A stretch of 64,000 nucleotides of DNA from Stramonita haemastoma (GCA_030674155.1 CM060325.1:56707404-56771403), one strand, 5' to 3'. Counted from the stretch's first letter, positions 11,624 through 49,125 are shown. Notes: generated by a model not told the origin, from the letters alone. Numbers and translations are program-made.

Positions 11624-11872
11624 GTGTTATATGTACATCTTATCATTTGGTAGTGCTCTTATTGTTATCACATGTTGTTATCATTTGTGCATTGCCATGT
11701 GACTATGCACGCTGTGTGTGTGTGTGTGTGTATGTGTGCATGCGTGGTGTGTGTGTGTGTGTGTGTGTGTGCGTGCATATCTGTATTTAAGATTGAAATT
11801 TATTACTTTCTGTGATAAGTATTTCTGTTTATCCTTTGTTGTGTTATATATATTTTATGTATATATGGCTTA

Positions 11873-12174
11873 TGGGGATTGCATAGCTCAGTGGTCAGAG
11901 TGCTCGCTTTCCCCCAGCCAATGTTAACTTAAGCAGTGTTGAGCGTGGTTACCTATTGGATGGGTGAACGTTCGTGTGCCTTGGCTTCAGTACAGTCCCC
12001 CAGTTCACCCAGCTGTAAATGGGTACCTGCCCTCTTTAGGGTCAGGGAAGGTAAAGCAGCAAGGGAGAGGAGATGGGCGCCACCCTGAACATGCTTGGCC
12101 CGAGAGAATTCAAAGTCTCTGACACTTCGCTCTCCTATGACCACATAGGTTATGGGACACCTATACCTTTACCC
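11873..12174 (+). mobile_element. SINE family B copy 3
   Basis: Starts GGGGATTGCATAGCTCAGTG and ends in the ACCTATACCTTTACC tail; flanked by ATGGCTTA on both sides (11865-11872, 12175-12182). Confidence 0.85.
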
Positions 12175-12184
12175 ATGGCTTAAG

Positions 12185-12390
12185 ACCATGTAAATTACTC
12201 TCTGATAAAGTGCTGGTATTGGTATAGGTTTTGTCCTGGAATGTATGTGAGGTGATGGTTGCATACTGTGCATGTGCAGTGTTTTTCGTCTGTGATGAAT
12301 GTTTTTCCTGTTGACTTTTTTATGTACGGTTTGTAACCCACATGAATTTCTCTATTTTGAGATAATAAAAGTTGTTTGAATTTGAAGAGT
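12185..12390 (+). mobile_element. second LINE-like 3' tail, copy 1
   Basis: Contains GTAACCCACATGAATTTCTC, TTTTGAGATAATAAAAG and a TTTGAA end. Related ends occur at 60640-60712 and, split by a SINE, at 62735-63070. Its AATAAA at 12364 is therefore probably repeat-derived. Confidence 0.55.
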
Positions 12391-12708
12391 GTGCTTGTTA
12401 AGATTGTACATTATCATTTTGTATCAAAACGATCTAATAAGTAATCATCTTTGAGCTAGCCATGTGACAGCCTGGGTTCAAGGCAACATTACGCACACAT
12501 TCAAGAAGATATTTCCTCTGAGTTAACTAACATCAGTACCGACTGCACTCCCCCTGAAAGTCCTTTGTACGAGACTGTAAACCACACACACACATAAATC
12601 TAGCACAGCTCTTCTGTTTTGTGCAGGTTGTCATTTTTTCTGCTTTTTTTTTGTATTTGTTCTGTTTAGCAGTGTTTTCTCCTTATTTGGTTGGTAGGGT
12701 GGTTCCTG

Positions 12709-12991
12709 GGGACAGAATAGCTCAGTGGTCAGAGTGCTCGCTTTCCCCAGCCAGGTTAAGCAGTGTTGAGCGTGGTTGCCAATTGGATGGGTGACCGTTT
12801 GCGTGCCTTGGATACAGTACAGTTCCCCCAGCTGTAAATGGGTACCTGCCCTCTTTAGGGTGAGGGAAGGTAAAGAAGCGAGGGAGAGGAGATGGGCGCC
12901 GGCCTCAACATGCTGGCCCCTAGAGAAGCCAAGGTCTCTGATGCCTCGCTCCCCTACACCACACAGGTTATGGGACACCTTTACCTTTACC
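12709..12991 (+). mobile_element. SINE family B copy 4
   Basis: The head GGGACAGAATAGCTCAGTGG runs into the 5S-like half; flanked by near-identical 14-bp repeats TAGGGTGGTTCCTG / TAGGGTGGTTTCTG. Confidence 0.85.
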
Positions 12992-13199
12992 TAGGGTGGT
13001 TTCTGTCAATATAAGTTTTGTGTCCGGTATGATGAATATAGAGTAAAACCCTGATTTAATCTATAGTTGCAGTTTTTTTAATCTGAGACTTTAAGAATGC
13101 TACAAGGCAACAGCTCTAATGTGTCAGTCATGTGGACTGGGCTGTAATTAAGATTTGATTGGATTGGAGAATAGAATTTTTTTTTTTTTGCTTCTTTTT

Positions 13200-13430
13200 G
13201 CTTCCTCATCTTCTGTGACATTCCTATCCCTACTGTTCCCACACCGCTCGCTTCAATCTACCCGCCACAGCCATAACCCAGGTTCACTATGTCTCATCCT
13301 CAGGATCAAAGTTCATTGGGAGCTCATCAATATTAGGTCACCGTAGGGCCAACAGCCAGAGGGGCCCTGCACTGCTGCTGGGTAACTTTGGTGGTGTTCA
13401 ATGGTGCCTGTTCTGAGCTAATATTTGCAG
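13200..13430 (+). mobile_element. repeat family E, second body block
   Basis: Matches the reverse complement of 4747-4990 (CAGAGGGGCCCTGCACTGCT, GTGCCTGTTCTGAGCTAATA). A family C SINE follows at once. Confidence 0.65.
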
Positions 13431-13431
13431 G

Positions 13432-13945
13432 AGTTAACATCAGTGCTGACTCCACTCCCCCCAAAAGTCCTTCAGATGAGACTATAAACAGAGGCCCCAT
13501 GTGCAAACGCATGCAGAACATCTTGTGCACACATTAAATCCTGTTCCACTTTTCGTAAGAGTAGGCCATCATGTGCCAGTGGGAACAGATAAGATTTACA
13601 AAACTGCATACACACGGGGACTAGATGTAAAAAAGCCACCAGCTGTTGAGGAAGGGCCTGAGTGAAGCTGGAGTTTGATTGTGGTATCATAGGATCCCAG
13701 CTTTTGTTCCGTCTTCATGTCTGCAAGTTGATAAGCAGTAAACAGCGATGGATCATTGCCTTCAGTGTATTGTGTTCTGTTGCTGTTTGTGATGTTTGCC
13801 GGTTCTTGTGTTGTTTTCTGTGTCTTTGTTCGACATTGACCGATTTTTATCAATGCTATGATCTGCTTTAAAAAAATAATTTTAAAAAAGATGTAAAAAA
13901 GCACACGAGTGCTTATTCCATTATCCTCGATTTAAAAGAATATAT
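13432..13945 (+). mobile_element. SINE family C copy interrupted by a 252-bp insert
   Basis: Family C body (GAGTTAACATCAGTGCTGAC, then the GGGAACAGAT block and the GCACACGAGTGCTTATTCCA tail) is split at 13637-13888 by an A-rich-ended insertion. Confidence 0.8.
13637..13888 (+). mobile_element. 252-bp retro-insertion with 14-bp target-site duplication
   Basis: AGATGTAAAAAAGC occurs at 13623-13636 and 13889-13902. The segment between does not belong to the surrounding SINE and ends in an A-rich run. It looks like an LINE-mobilised transcript of unknown origin. Confidence 0.7.
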
Positions 13946-13959
13946 TTAAAAAAAGTAAT

Positions 13960-14560
13960 AATAAATAGGACACCACCTACTAAGCCCCTTACTTATGACA
14001 GTATTAGCTCAGTTGTGGAGCCAGACTGAATGAGACGCCCACCCGAGGTTGCGACCACCACAACATCCAACTACCACCACCCCCGAACCTCCAACCCCAA
14101 AGGCTTTGACACAAACGCACAATAGGTACAGAAGCGTATGGGGAAACCAAGCCTGAGGTCATCATGAGACCAGAGCAACTGGGGTCACAGAATCGGAGGC
14201 ATTTTTTTTGGTTTGTTTATTGCATGGAGATCAATGAGGATGATGTAATGATGCTGCTATGGAGGTGCATGTGCTTTGAGACTACTTACCATCATAATAA
14301 TATATCGCGACATCAACCGGGCCCGAGAGATACAGACACCAGCAGTGTTGGTCAGGTAATTTGAGCAACACTCTCAAACTCGCATCCGTAAAGTGGATGA
14401 AGCTCGACTGTGTGGTCCCAGTCTTCCCACTGAGCCCACAGCACACTCTGGGTAGGAGCTGGCTGGAGCCTCAAAAATCCCTATGACTCTTATGGGAATC
14501 GAACCCATGACCTTCCAGTCTGGAATCCAAGGTGCTAACCACTATGCCATGGTGGGTGGC
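13960..14560 (-). mobile_element. repeat family E copy 2 (head and first body block)
   Basis: The inverted head is at 14490-14556 (CCATGGTGGG side) and the body matches 4250-4745. The second body block is missing here; a separate copy of it lies at 13200-13430 in the other orientation. Confidence 0.7.
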
Positions 14561-14859
14561 TGGAGTACAGAGTTTTGTCATGATAGACATGTGCCATATT
14601 AAATTTTCATTCAAGTTACATTATCATTTTTGTTCTGATTTCTTCTTTGGGTTTTGTTTTGTTTTTCATTCTGATCGTTTCATTTACTGCCCCCCCCCCC
14701 CCCCCCCCCCCACCTCATTTTTTGGCATAGTGTTACTTGAAGTTTATGTTTCTTGCTATTGATTGCCAATGCATTGATGCTGTTGATGGAAGTCATTACT
14801 GCATTTGATTGCCATGTCTCTTTGACTTGTAAATACATGAATGATAAACATTTTGTTTT

Positions 14860-14863
<4 letters not shown>

Positions 14864-14905
<42 letters not shown>
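14864..14905. repeat. (GA)n microsatellite
   Basis: Perfect AG array of about 42 bases. A C-homopolymer (14690-14711) lies 150 bases before it. Confidence 0.95.
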
Positions 14906-14908
<3 letters not shown>

Positions 14909-17900
14909 GGTTTTAAACCCCGTTTTAATCTGTATAAAGTTGCACAGTTATAATTTGAGGTTTAAATAAATGACAAGGTGACAGCCCCGATGTGGCCTCT
15001 GTGGTCGGTGTGGTTACAAACAAGATTAGATTGGATTGGTCACATTTTCTTTTTTCATGGTTAATGGCTTTTTTTTTTTTTGGGGGGGGGGGGGAAGAAA
15101 AGTATCATATTCATTTTTTAACTGAGTATTTAAGTCACTTCTTCATCTCATTCTCTCTTGAATGGTTGGATGATGAAAGTGAAATGGGCATTCTGGTCCA
15201 CACTGACACAAAGACATGCTCTCAGTGTCTACTTTCTTTATTCTTATGATGTGGCAAACAATAACAACAAATGAATCATTTTCCTCCCCTTCTTCAAAGG
15301 GAAAATAAACACACACATGCATAAGGATGTACATGCATGCACATACACATTTCATTCTCCCTTTCACAGACGCTAAATAACATCTATCTCATTTTCACTC
15401 CCAACGTTTGTGCTCACTTTCACAGATAACGTCTTGCAGATAAAAAGAACTCTGTATCAATCACTTGTTCACACAACCGTCCATGGAGACTTAGCAATCC
15501 GATTGGCAGAGGAGGAGAAGGGGGGTGGAAGCTGTGGGGGGGGGTGGGGGAAGGGAGAGGTGAGCGCAACAGAAACAACTGTATCACAAGAACTAAAATA
15601 TACAAGCTTTTTACAACCATATACAAATTATTATCCAGGCTCATTTCGGTTATTAGGTGATAGTACACTGCATACCTGCAAACAGAATAATAAATTCCTC
15701 TTCACACCGATATATCAATATTGCTATAAATGACAATCACCAGACAGTACATCATCGTAGGTGCTCTTTTGGGTTCATTGAATTGTGCTTGCATTCCACA
15801 TTTTCTTTTTGGGAGAAGGGGGGGGGGGATACACAGATCATCATCACATGCTCAGCAGAGTGGGAGTGGAAATATCTGTGCCGGGTTTTTTAGTTTTTTG
15901 TTTTTTTGTGTGTGTCATACACTCTGAAATCTGATATCGTGCACACACAGACAAGATGCCATGAGTGTTGTTCATGAACTTCTTACAGACCAAAAATTAA
16001 CAAATAAATATAAGGAACAAAAAAAACATATAAACACATATTTTATCACTGTGTAGCTTATGTACAAGTTGATTAACAAATTGGTGCAGTGTCTTGTACA
16101 GAGGTTGTCAGTGGGTTCTTGAATATGTCGTTTTAAAGAAAACATACAGAAACTATTTAATCATACACTGTGTTTGTAAAATTTGGCAACTACTACTAGT
16201 CTTTTTTTATATTTTAGGCAAGAGGTTAACCATTTTGTGATAGAAAAGTGTTACATTTGTAGGGGGAAAATATCAAGTGGCGAGAAAAAAAAAACAATTC
16301 CAAAGAAGCCACCCCACACACAAAAAAACCAGGATATATATCAGACTGTCCTTTCTTCAAAACACCACTTCTTTTACAGAACAAGATATGACTTTTATGG
16401 TGACTTAATCTAAACCACACCAAAGTGAAACCAAGTATATATTTATCATATCTTTTCTACCAAAACATGAACAACAAAACCGCAATACACATCTCAATAA
16501 AGGAAACATTAAACAGAAAACAAAATAATACACAACTGCAGGCAAACAGGAGTGCTTTATATCTTATAATGATCCAAATAGAAGCTGCTGTTTTTAAAGT
16601 ACAGAATATCTCCATTTTCTATCTGGCCTACTTGAATCATTTGCTTCCAGCATCTGATCTTAATACATTAACATAAAAAATTTGTATAAACCTTTAAAAA
16701 AAAAAAGGAAAAATACTATGAAAAACCAGATACCAGGAACCCCTTATGTTCTCTGGCGCTAAAAATCATGGAAAGGTTGCGTTCCAATACACATAAGATG
16801 GTATGGCTAAGGGAATCCTGGTAAAGTACGGACGATCTATGAGAAAATCTATCTGTGATACTATTTCTACACTAAATTAACCCTTTTCCATGTAAGAAAA
16901 CTATCTGTGCTTTCTCTTAGATAAGTCAAAACCATTTCTTCAAGTTTCTGAATGTGCTCAATTATGAATAATGAATTCCAGTTCTTTTTTGGAACCATAA
17001 TTAATCACATTTTTTTATATTCCTTTTGCTAAAAAACACGTAACTGCTTTCCACTTTCTCACATAAAATAAAGATAGGCCTAATTAAATGCACTGTACAC
17101 AGAATCTGTCTCCCCTCCTTGACAATTAATACTTATAATAAATCTTACAGATCTTTTTTTTAACCTAAAACCCAAGAAACTGCATTTGCTTTAGCACAAC
17201 AAAGTAGAATATCTCCCAAGTGCTGATATACATCTACATTCTTTGGCTAATTGCATCAAAAACCAACACATACCACACGTCACAATTGCGAACACTACTG
17301 TACTTTTCAAGCTCCATACAATCAAGGCCATCCACCTAAAGATCCAGAAAGAATAATTTTGATGTTGCATGCTTAAAAATGAGCTTAAAAAATCACACAC
17401 AAGCTGTGTTGGTGCAGCAGATAATTCAGAGAGAAGCTGAGGGAGATGCTTGATTCTCTTCAAGACAGTTACGTTTGTAAGATATTTCGAAATCTACTCC
17501 CCCCCCCCCCCCCCCCCTTTTTTTTTTAATCCAGAGCTGGGTGTGCTATGGCCTCAACTGAAAGGCAGCCGAGTTGAATATCATTCAGTTCACAGATGTA
17601 ACAACAAGCTGGTCTGTCAGGACTGCCATAATCATCATGATGGAAAGCATAGTGTACAGGCCTGTCACATGGTTTCAAACCTGTCTACATTTCTACGGCC
17701 TCATCAATCACCACGCAATAAAAAAAGAAGACAGAGACAAATGGGGAGGCACTTCATGCCCTGCACTTCTTGATCCAAGTTTCAAATTTTTCTTCACTCC
17801 CTCATCGAGGGTCAATTACTAGCCTTTGTGGTACACACTATTAATCAGTCTATAACAGAACTGAGAAGGCACAATGATATTGCCATTCCCAGTTGAAAAT

Positions 17901-20184
17901 ATTACAGATCTGACTCTACAATTAAACTGTAACTGTCTTTGGCTAGCAGATGGTGTCCTGATATGAACCGTCACTGCTGTATGCGAATATAAGGATCCAG
18001 CATCAGTGCAGGCCATCTTCTGGTAGATGGCCTTTCCCAGCATAAAACTAGAAACTCCCTGTGGATTGCTGGCTCAATGTGCAGTGCCAGGCTGAGTCTG
18101 ATCATGGCTGTATGAGTTAAAGTCATGACAACAGCATGACACTACATGCACTTAACAGTCCAAATGAAAGATTGAAAAAAAATCCTAACATCAGTCTTTC
18201 CCAAAAATCTGTGGGTATTTTCTCTCGAGCAGCTGTTGAATGGTGAAATTAAGTGCAAATCTCCCATCTAAGATTAAAAAGATATATAATAATTATAAAG
18301 AACAAATCCAACAAATTTCAAGAGTCGCAACCAAGGAATAATATCATTAGCACTGCTCCACTGTGCATAACTACTACCATCCTAAGCAACGAGCAAAAAT
18401 ACTTCAATATCTTTTGTCAGCAGAGTCTTCAATATGGTGAGCCAGGCCAGCTATCTGATGAAATGCAAACTTGTTCAAAATATCCATCACAAACTCACCA
18501 AATCATATATATATTGAGATGAAACTATGTGGGGTTTCTTTTTCTCTTTGGCTTGCCTGACCATTGCAGATCGAGCAATTTATGGACCATGAAGGTTATG
18601 GGTACAAGATTCAGAAGTGGTACATTTTTGGCATTATGATAATGGGCATGGTTTTTTTGGCATTGTTTCTTATGTTTATTAAATTCTAGAATAAGATCAT
18701 AAACATCTTTTCAAGTTCATAATGATTAAAGCAGATCTACAGTCACTCTCAGCAGCCTCCCAACTTTCCCATACAAGCGAGAGTCGCTTCAAACCCAAAT
18801 AAAATCTTTTTAAAAATAAGACTCTCTCTTGCATCATAAACTTAAAAAAATAAAGGGCACATAGCCTTAGAAATGAAAGGGAGAGGGAAGCCTGAAAGCA
18901 CAGGAAAATACTGGTTGGCAGGCAAGGCAAGATGAGGAAAGGAACTTAAATTTTTATATATCTAAACTAGAAACGGGTTGTGGGAGAGATATCACCAAGG
19001 TGTAGCCTACTTACGAGGGCTGAAATTCCTCCCAAAACTGACAACATTCTAGAGGAATGATGTGCTGTATTGAAAAGAAAACACTAAAATCCAAAGAAAA
19101 GAAATCTGTGGAATATTGTGAGAAAAACAAAAATCCAGGGGGAGGGGGGGGGGGGAGTGGGAGATTTATATAAAAAAAAAAAAAAAAAAGCAGACGGGTG
19201 TCTATGGGTATATATAATACTAGGTTGCTCCAAAGATATATAAAATCCAGCATATGTCTTTTTCCATTTTTTTTTTTAATCCAAAAATATTTCTAAAGCG
19301 TAAATGCCTAAAACCCATAAAATAATGCCCTCAGCTATAGAATGCCATTCTTGTACTGTGAATGAGATACTTCCCTCTTTTAATTCCAGACAAGTTTTCA
19401 AACTGAAATTATCAACATGAGCACTTTTCTCATCAGTAAGTCAGCAGTACATATGAGGCACTGCTGGGATTTCTGTATGATAAATGATCAATTTGGGAAA
19501 AAATTTGTTCAATTTGCTGAAAATCTCAACTCCTCTCTGATTTTTCTATGGCATTACATTTAACAGGTTGAGATTTTTTCCTATTCTCTTTCTATGCAGA
19601 AATGGGAAAGGGAGTTATGGAGAAGTAAAAATGAGAGTTATGCAGAACTCTCAGGATTTACTTCACCTATTTGAGTGCAATTTGCTTTTGGCACATTATC
19701 CATTTCCCAATAATTTACATATAGGTAAAGCAATCCAAACCAAGTCCGCCTAATGTTCAATTTTCTGGTTTGTATCAATACATTGTTAAGTTTCTTTCCT
19801 TTCCATCTTATTTTACTGAAAGATGTTCAATTGCCTCTTTGCCTGATACAATCAATAATTTGCAATTCACAATTGCATCTTACCTAATAAAATCAATAAT
19901 CTGCTTTGTACAACTGCCTCTTTACCTAGTACAATCAATAATCTGTGCATTGTAAAATAGCTTCATTGTCTAATCAATAATCTGCAATATAAAATTGCCT
20001 CACTGTCTCATACAATCTCTCTTTCACTATTTTCCCTCACCGGGAAGGGTGCAAAGTGTCTGGTCTTCTGTGCTTGTGACTTTGAAAGAGATCTGCACCC
20101 TGGCCTCAGCCTACACATTCCTACTTCAGAGCAGTTCATTTAATTGTACAGTTTGCATGCTGGGTATATTCATGTTTTCGTGAC

Positions 20185-20400
20185 CCACAGAATGCCCACA
20201 TGAATTGCAGGATCTTTAATATGCATATTTGATCTTCTACATGTGCATAAATACATAAAGGGAATTATGGCACTGGCGGGTCTGCATTTGAAGTTGACCT
20301 GGGAGATCACAAAAATCTCCACCCTTCATTCATCTGACGAGAACGCCAATATTCAAACCCATGTGATTGAAGTCAAACTGTCATAACCACTCAACAATAG
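20185..20400 (-). mobile_element. repeat family F copy 2, diverged
   Basis: AAGTTGACCTGGGAGATC, TCTCCACCCTTCATTCATC and the terminal AACCACTCAAC correspond to 49200-49325. It is the only dispersed repeat seen between 15.3 and 24.3 kb. Confidence 0.55.
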
Positions 20401-23400
20401 CATCTATCTTCTAGTACATTTAATAATCTGCAACAGACAATTTGTCTCTTTGTCTAATGCAATGTCTGCTATGTATGAAATATACCCTTGAAGAAGAAGT
20501 TGTTCCAGCCAAGCACTAAATAAGGAGTAATGAATATACTGATATAAGAGTAGAGCAAGCCTTAAAAAGCTACACCCAGAACATAAGTCACACATACAGT
20601 AGGATTCTTAATTTTTTTTATAAGAAAAATATGGAAGGAAGTACCATTTATTCTGAAGCAAAGACCGGATGAAGTTAGTAAAAAAAAAAAAAATAAATAA
20701 TAAAAAACCTGAAAATAATAGGCCTTTACTTTATATTAGATGTTACCAAGGCAGCATATTTCTCTGGTACAGCAGAAACTATTGCTGGTGAGACTTTAAA
20801 TGGGTTGATATGTTCTATTTTTGTGTCCTGACCTTTAAGTGCTGTATTTATTAATAGCTACATACCTTCTTTTAGGAAAAAAAAGGGGGGGGGGGGGGAG
20901 TACACCTGTAGTAATGACCGTAACTACTTACATTACTGGCTATACTCAAAATTTAAGCTACTGTCTTTAAAATAACAATCTTCCTTCCAAACGTATTTCT
21001 TGGAATTTGATATCTGGATTTATTGCTTTTGATAATCAATGCATTTATGTTGCCACTTTAAACACAGTCTGAATGTGTGGCTGATTGCCATTTTCACACA
21101 CCCTGTTCTACACAGGCTGCTGAAGTTACAGTGACACTTTAGAGAAGAAGTGAACTCCTGATTACTCTGTATTCTACTAGGTTATGAACACCATCAAAGA
21201 TGAAATCAGGGGGTATTCCACATTAATCACATTACATTCTTGCTCGTTTCTTATGAGGGATTTTTTTTTTTTTTTTAAGTCACTTTAAAATATAAATCGT
21301 ATTTCCAATGTAAAACTTCTTTTTTTATCAGGAAGGGACGGCAATGGAAGGGAGAAAGGTTTACAAAATAAAAATGACATATTTTATAAGCTGAAAAAAA
21401 ATGTTACATAAACTTTGATTCAGACTTTTAGGAAAAAACTTGCAATCAATGTGTCACTGTTGTGGACAGGGGGGAGGGGTGTAGTGGCCGAGATCTGAAA
21501 GGAAATGGGAAGAGCAGGAGTGTTGCCTGTAGATCCCACAACCTAGAATGAGTTTTCATGCTTTACTTTTCTTTTCAGTGTCTTATTTCTGTTATGATTT
21601 CTATGTCTGAAAACAGAAAGGAAAATTGAAAAGGAATATGAGCACAGCCACATTACAGCAAATGAACCTCTAATACACCCATAGCATGGGCTTACATCAT
21701 CATGTTTTGCTTTACAGGGTTAAATTTAAAAAAAACATACACCGAGATCTAGGATTAAAAAAACCCTCACAAAAAGGAGCAATTTTCACATCCTCTGCGC
21801 AAAAAAAAAAGGGGGGAGGGAAAACAGTTAAAGTGCCTGATCATCAGATGCGTGGGGTAAATTTGTAAAACATGATCGTTGCCATTTCTCAATTTTTTTT
21901 TTTTTAACTCCTGTATTTTATCTGAACATATTTGTTTGCTATACATGCAATATCTAAATGTGCGGTATGTTACATGCATGTCCACCACAACACATACTTC
22001 TCTTTGAGAAAGTAAAGGTTCTTTTTTTTTTTTTTTTTTTTTTTTACTTTGAGATGAACGGGAAAGGAAATAAAAGAGATGATAAAGGCAGAAAAAAAGA
22101 GTGACAGACAGAAAAGGGAATATTCCTAACATGAAATATCTGTTAAGACAGAGGAATACTATTTATAAGTAAACAAAAGCCCTGTGCATCTCCACAGAAC
22201 AACAAATTGTCCATGAAACCTGCATATTTTCCTGTACCCATCACTAGTGCTGATCTTAATAACTTTCTTTCCTGTCTTTTGCTAATCAGTGTTTACTTTT
22301 TAATGCTATTAAAAATAAAAATGTTAAAAAGGCATACCCCCCAAAATAATACCATAAGTCCACTTTATCAACCTGGAGAGAAACTAACATCTCTTTTTTT
22401 CTTTTTCTTTTGGTACAAGACCCCCCAAAAAACAACAACAACAACAACAACAACAAAACAGAAACTAAAACACACACACACACAAAACAAAGTAGGACTG
22501 AAAATTGAAGTATCTAAAAAAAAATTTTAAAAAGAGGGGAAAAACAAACTTGATTAGTTATTGTCTTTTATATTGATAAACTGTGGTTTGCTTAATAGGC
22601 TTAGATTTAGTAAGAGTTTGGGGAATATGGAAATGTAAGGGGCTTTATGATGTTTCTTTTTTTCTTCATTTCTGTGGTGCAAACTGATGGGTAACATTAG
22701 TGGATATTCCAGGATTTATAGTATATGCATTCTTGTCATGACTGAAGCATAGTCATAAAACAAGCTTATTTAAAACATTTCAAAAAATGGATTAGTACTG
22801 CAAGTCAGATATTACAATAGCATGATGAAATTAAAATGATAAAAGAAATGAATACTGAATTTTTTTTTCCATGCTATGGACATCTCTTCTAATACAGAAG
22901 ACATCCAAGCAATAATATACACTCAGCTGGTTTTCAAATTTGAATGATTGCTGAATAACAGCTTTTGAGACACTGGGGAACGGAGTAGAGGGAATCACAA
23001 ACCAGCAGATTTCTTTCTAACATAAGCTTTCAAATATCCTGTCTGCTCACAAGCTATAAACATCTTGTACACAAAAACCCAGTCAAAATATGCAAACAAC
23101 AAACAAACACACAATTATCAGGATTCAGGCAGCAATATCTTGCAAGTGTTTTCATCATAAAGTCACAAAGTTTTCCAATGCAAACTACACTACAAACCAA
23201 CCAATGAAACCATTTCGGCTGGGGTTATTCATACCTTTGCATTAAAAAATGGTGATATGAGTGCAACGCTCAAAACCAAATTCTTCAACTCAACTCAACT
23301 TCATAAACTTATGAATGTGGTTCTGAATAATATACAATATTAAATGGCATAAATAATGTACATGTTTCAATGGTAATCACTCTTGGTTTAGATTATGTTG

Positions 23401-24375
23401 CACACAACACTATTCAAAGACATGAAACAAATCAGTCAAACCACCGTAAACGGACATATACTGATCATCATTATCAACGTCTCTGCCCCTTGTTATCATA
23501 GACACAGGTTTCCTCTCTGGTAGGCACAAACAAATAAAAAATTGGCAGGTGAGGTTTCTTTTAAAGAAACTCTCTTTATGGTACATAACACGCCCAAACT
23601 GTCTTCAGTCCCTCTTCTTTATTTAGTGTTTGTCTGCCTATTTTTTGTTCTTAAAAATTGCTTCAAAAGAAAGAAACCCTGGAGCCATTTTCCAGATCAC
23701 ACTCTTAAAAACTGGCTGTATAGGAAAGAGACTGGCATTGTTTAGAGATGTCTCCTTTTTTTTCTTTTTTACTAATAAGACAATCTCAACTCATCGGGAT
23801 TTCTCCTTTTCAGAATCATACTCTTTGATCTTTTTCATGTAGTTTCATATCTAATTCCTGTGCATTTTTGCCATTTTGGCTTACAAATCTATTTACAAAG
23901 CCTGTACCAACAACAGTGTCATAAGCATTGTCCAACTTCAGTCAGTTACACACCTCTCAGAACGATCCGCAGTTGCCATATTCCATGAAGATATTCTGTT
24001 GCAGACCCTTTGAAATGAGCTGTTAAAGATGTGAATCACCTCTCAACCTCTGTCAATTCATTCTTTGCAGACATCCCTTGAAATTCTGGGCTAAAAAATC
24101 ATTTCACAGCTTTACTCCACCCCTGTGTTACAAATATCCCTAGATTTAAGCTGTTTAAAATGGTAACTTCATGTACTTTTATGTTGTACCAGTTAACAGA
24201 ATCCTCTAAAATTTCAAAAAGTTGTATAAGCAGTCTCTCCCAACAGTCTGTATGATGTCCAGTATGTACATTCCTCACACTCACACACATACACAGAGTT
24301 ATGTATGCATAAGCACAACACTTTAGTGCATGTACACAAAGCTCTCACTCACTCACTCACTCACTCACTCACGCA

Positions 24376-24499
<124 letters not shown>

Positions 24500-24739
24500 C
24501 ACACTTACACACACAGAGGCAACCCACATAGCTGTCTACGTGTGAGGAAGCAATCTGACTGACTGCACACGTGGGTACGGTATGCTTGTGCGTGGATGGG
24601 TGGAGACGACCAGGGTCACCTGTCAGTCTGACTTGCAGTGACAGAAAGAGTCTCTGTGAGACACAGGCGTATGGACTCAAGAAGCAGAGGTGCATCACAT
24701 CATGAGAAAGTCCTGGTCACGACACCGACCAGGCAGGCA

Positions 24740-48136
<23,397 letters not shown>

Positions 48137-48420
48137 GCTGTCCAGAATAGTAGTTATTTTAGCCAGTTTGGAAGGACTCCGACACACCAACGCAGCAACT
48201 GGTAATCCTTAAGGAACAAAAGACAGCATTTGCCCACTCTGATGAAGCCAGGGCTAAAGGGCACAACCACACCGCCCCAGCATTGAATCGGCGCTTCCAC
48301 TACACATGAAAGAGTTCACACTTTGTGCCGACATTCACACATAACACATCAATGCATTCGACAGCGCTGGGTGGGGTTATCGGCTGCTCAAGGCATGTTG
48401 GGAGTGACGTTTTGCTCAAG
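48137..48420 (-). promoter_or_regulatory. GNAS: GNAS 5' UTR and probable promoter region
   Basis: GC content rises just upstream of the GNAS ATG and no repeat is seen here. A TGACGT CRE-type half site is at 48405-48410, and GCATGTTGGGAGTG (48394-48407) resembles a ZNF143-type motif. No TATA box is evident. The start site is not determinable from sequence. Confidence 0.35.
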
Positions 48421-48674
48421 TTTTAACTACGTTGATGTTTTGGGGGTGCACCCATGAAAACGAAAGGAAAAGTCTTGACAAGTTCAATGAGTGGCGGCAA
48501 TTTTTTCTTTACAACTATGTGGTATATAATATAGCACTCTTTTGTTTCGACTGGATATCAATCCAAGATAGACGTTATAAGAACGATAGACTGTGGTTCA
48601 ACTACGACAAAAATTGCAATCGCATTTCAGTATCCATAGTTACTTGCGTCCTTTTTTTTTTTGCCCTCACTGCC

Positions 48675-48795
48675 AATTTTTTTTTTCCCGTTCCTCGACT
48701 ACAGCTCCAAGGTTCACCAATGGTAAAATTTGGCGTAAGCGACTATTTTTGCCCGTCAGGGCGGTAGCCAAGCCGAATTTCGCCTTCAGGGACTG
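48675..48795 (-). repeat. short repeat family G copy 5
   Basis: T-run, CGTTCCTCGACTACAGCTCC, AAGGTTCACCAATGGTAAAA and GGCGGTAGCCAAGCCG. Confidence 0.55.
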
Positions 48796-48859
48796 TAGGA
48801 TGGGTTTTTTTTTTTTTCCGTAACCCACCCACCGCAGACATAAATTACGTTATACTTAA

Positions 48860-49125
48860 CAGGATCCTTCGGATGAGACTATAAGCTGAGGCCCCGTGTG
48901 CGAACGCACGCAGAACACCTTGCGCACATGTTAAATCCTGTTCCGCTTTTCGTAAGAGTAGGCCATTGTGTGCCGGTGGGAACAGATGACAAGATTTACA
49001 AAACTGCATACACACGAGGACTGGATGTAAAAAATAAAAAAAATAAAAAAACAACAAATAAACAAAAACAAACACATGAGTGTTTATTCCATTATCCTCA
49101 ATATAAAATAATGAATAAATAAATA
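48860..49125 (+). mobile_element. SINE family C copy, 5' truncated
   Basis: Starts within the body (AGGATCCTTCGGATGAGACT) and keeps the tail ending in AATAAATAAATAAC. It lies upstream of GNAS exon 1. Confidence 0.8.

Larger units (their letters stand above)
10265..11640 (+). other. TMEM170: TMEM170 3' UTR (probable)
   Basis: About 1.4 kb follow the stop before a candidate poly(A) signal ATTAAA at 11618-11623, with GT-rich sequence 40-60 bases further on. The stretch holds a TTAA-flanked MITE (10600-10896) and a 79-bp tandem duplication (10904-11061). A second signal, AATAAA at 12364, lies inside a LINE-like 3' tail beyond two SINE/microsatellite insertions, so I prefer the first. The end point is an inference. 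Confidence 0.5.

Noticed and set aside
12364..12369. AATAAA as the main TMEM170 poly(A) signal
   Set aside because: It lies within a repeat-family 3' tail beyond two insertions; ATTAAA at 11618 is nearer and in non-repeat sequence. Not excluded.
48137..48190. N-terminally extended G-alpha-s
   Set aside because: The in-frame upstream codon is TTG, not ATG, and an extension would bury the MGC acylation motif.
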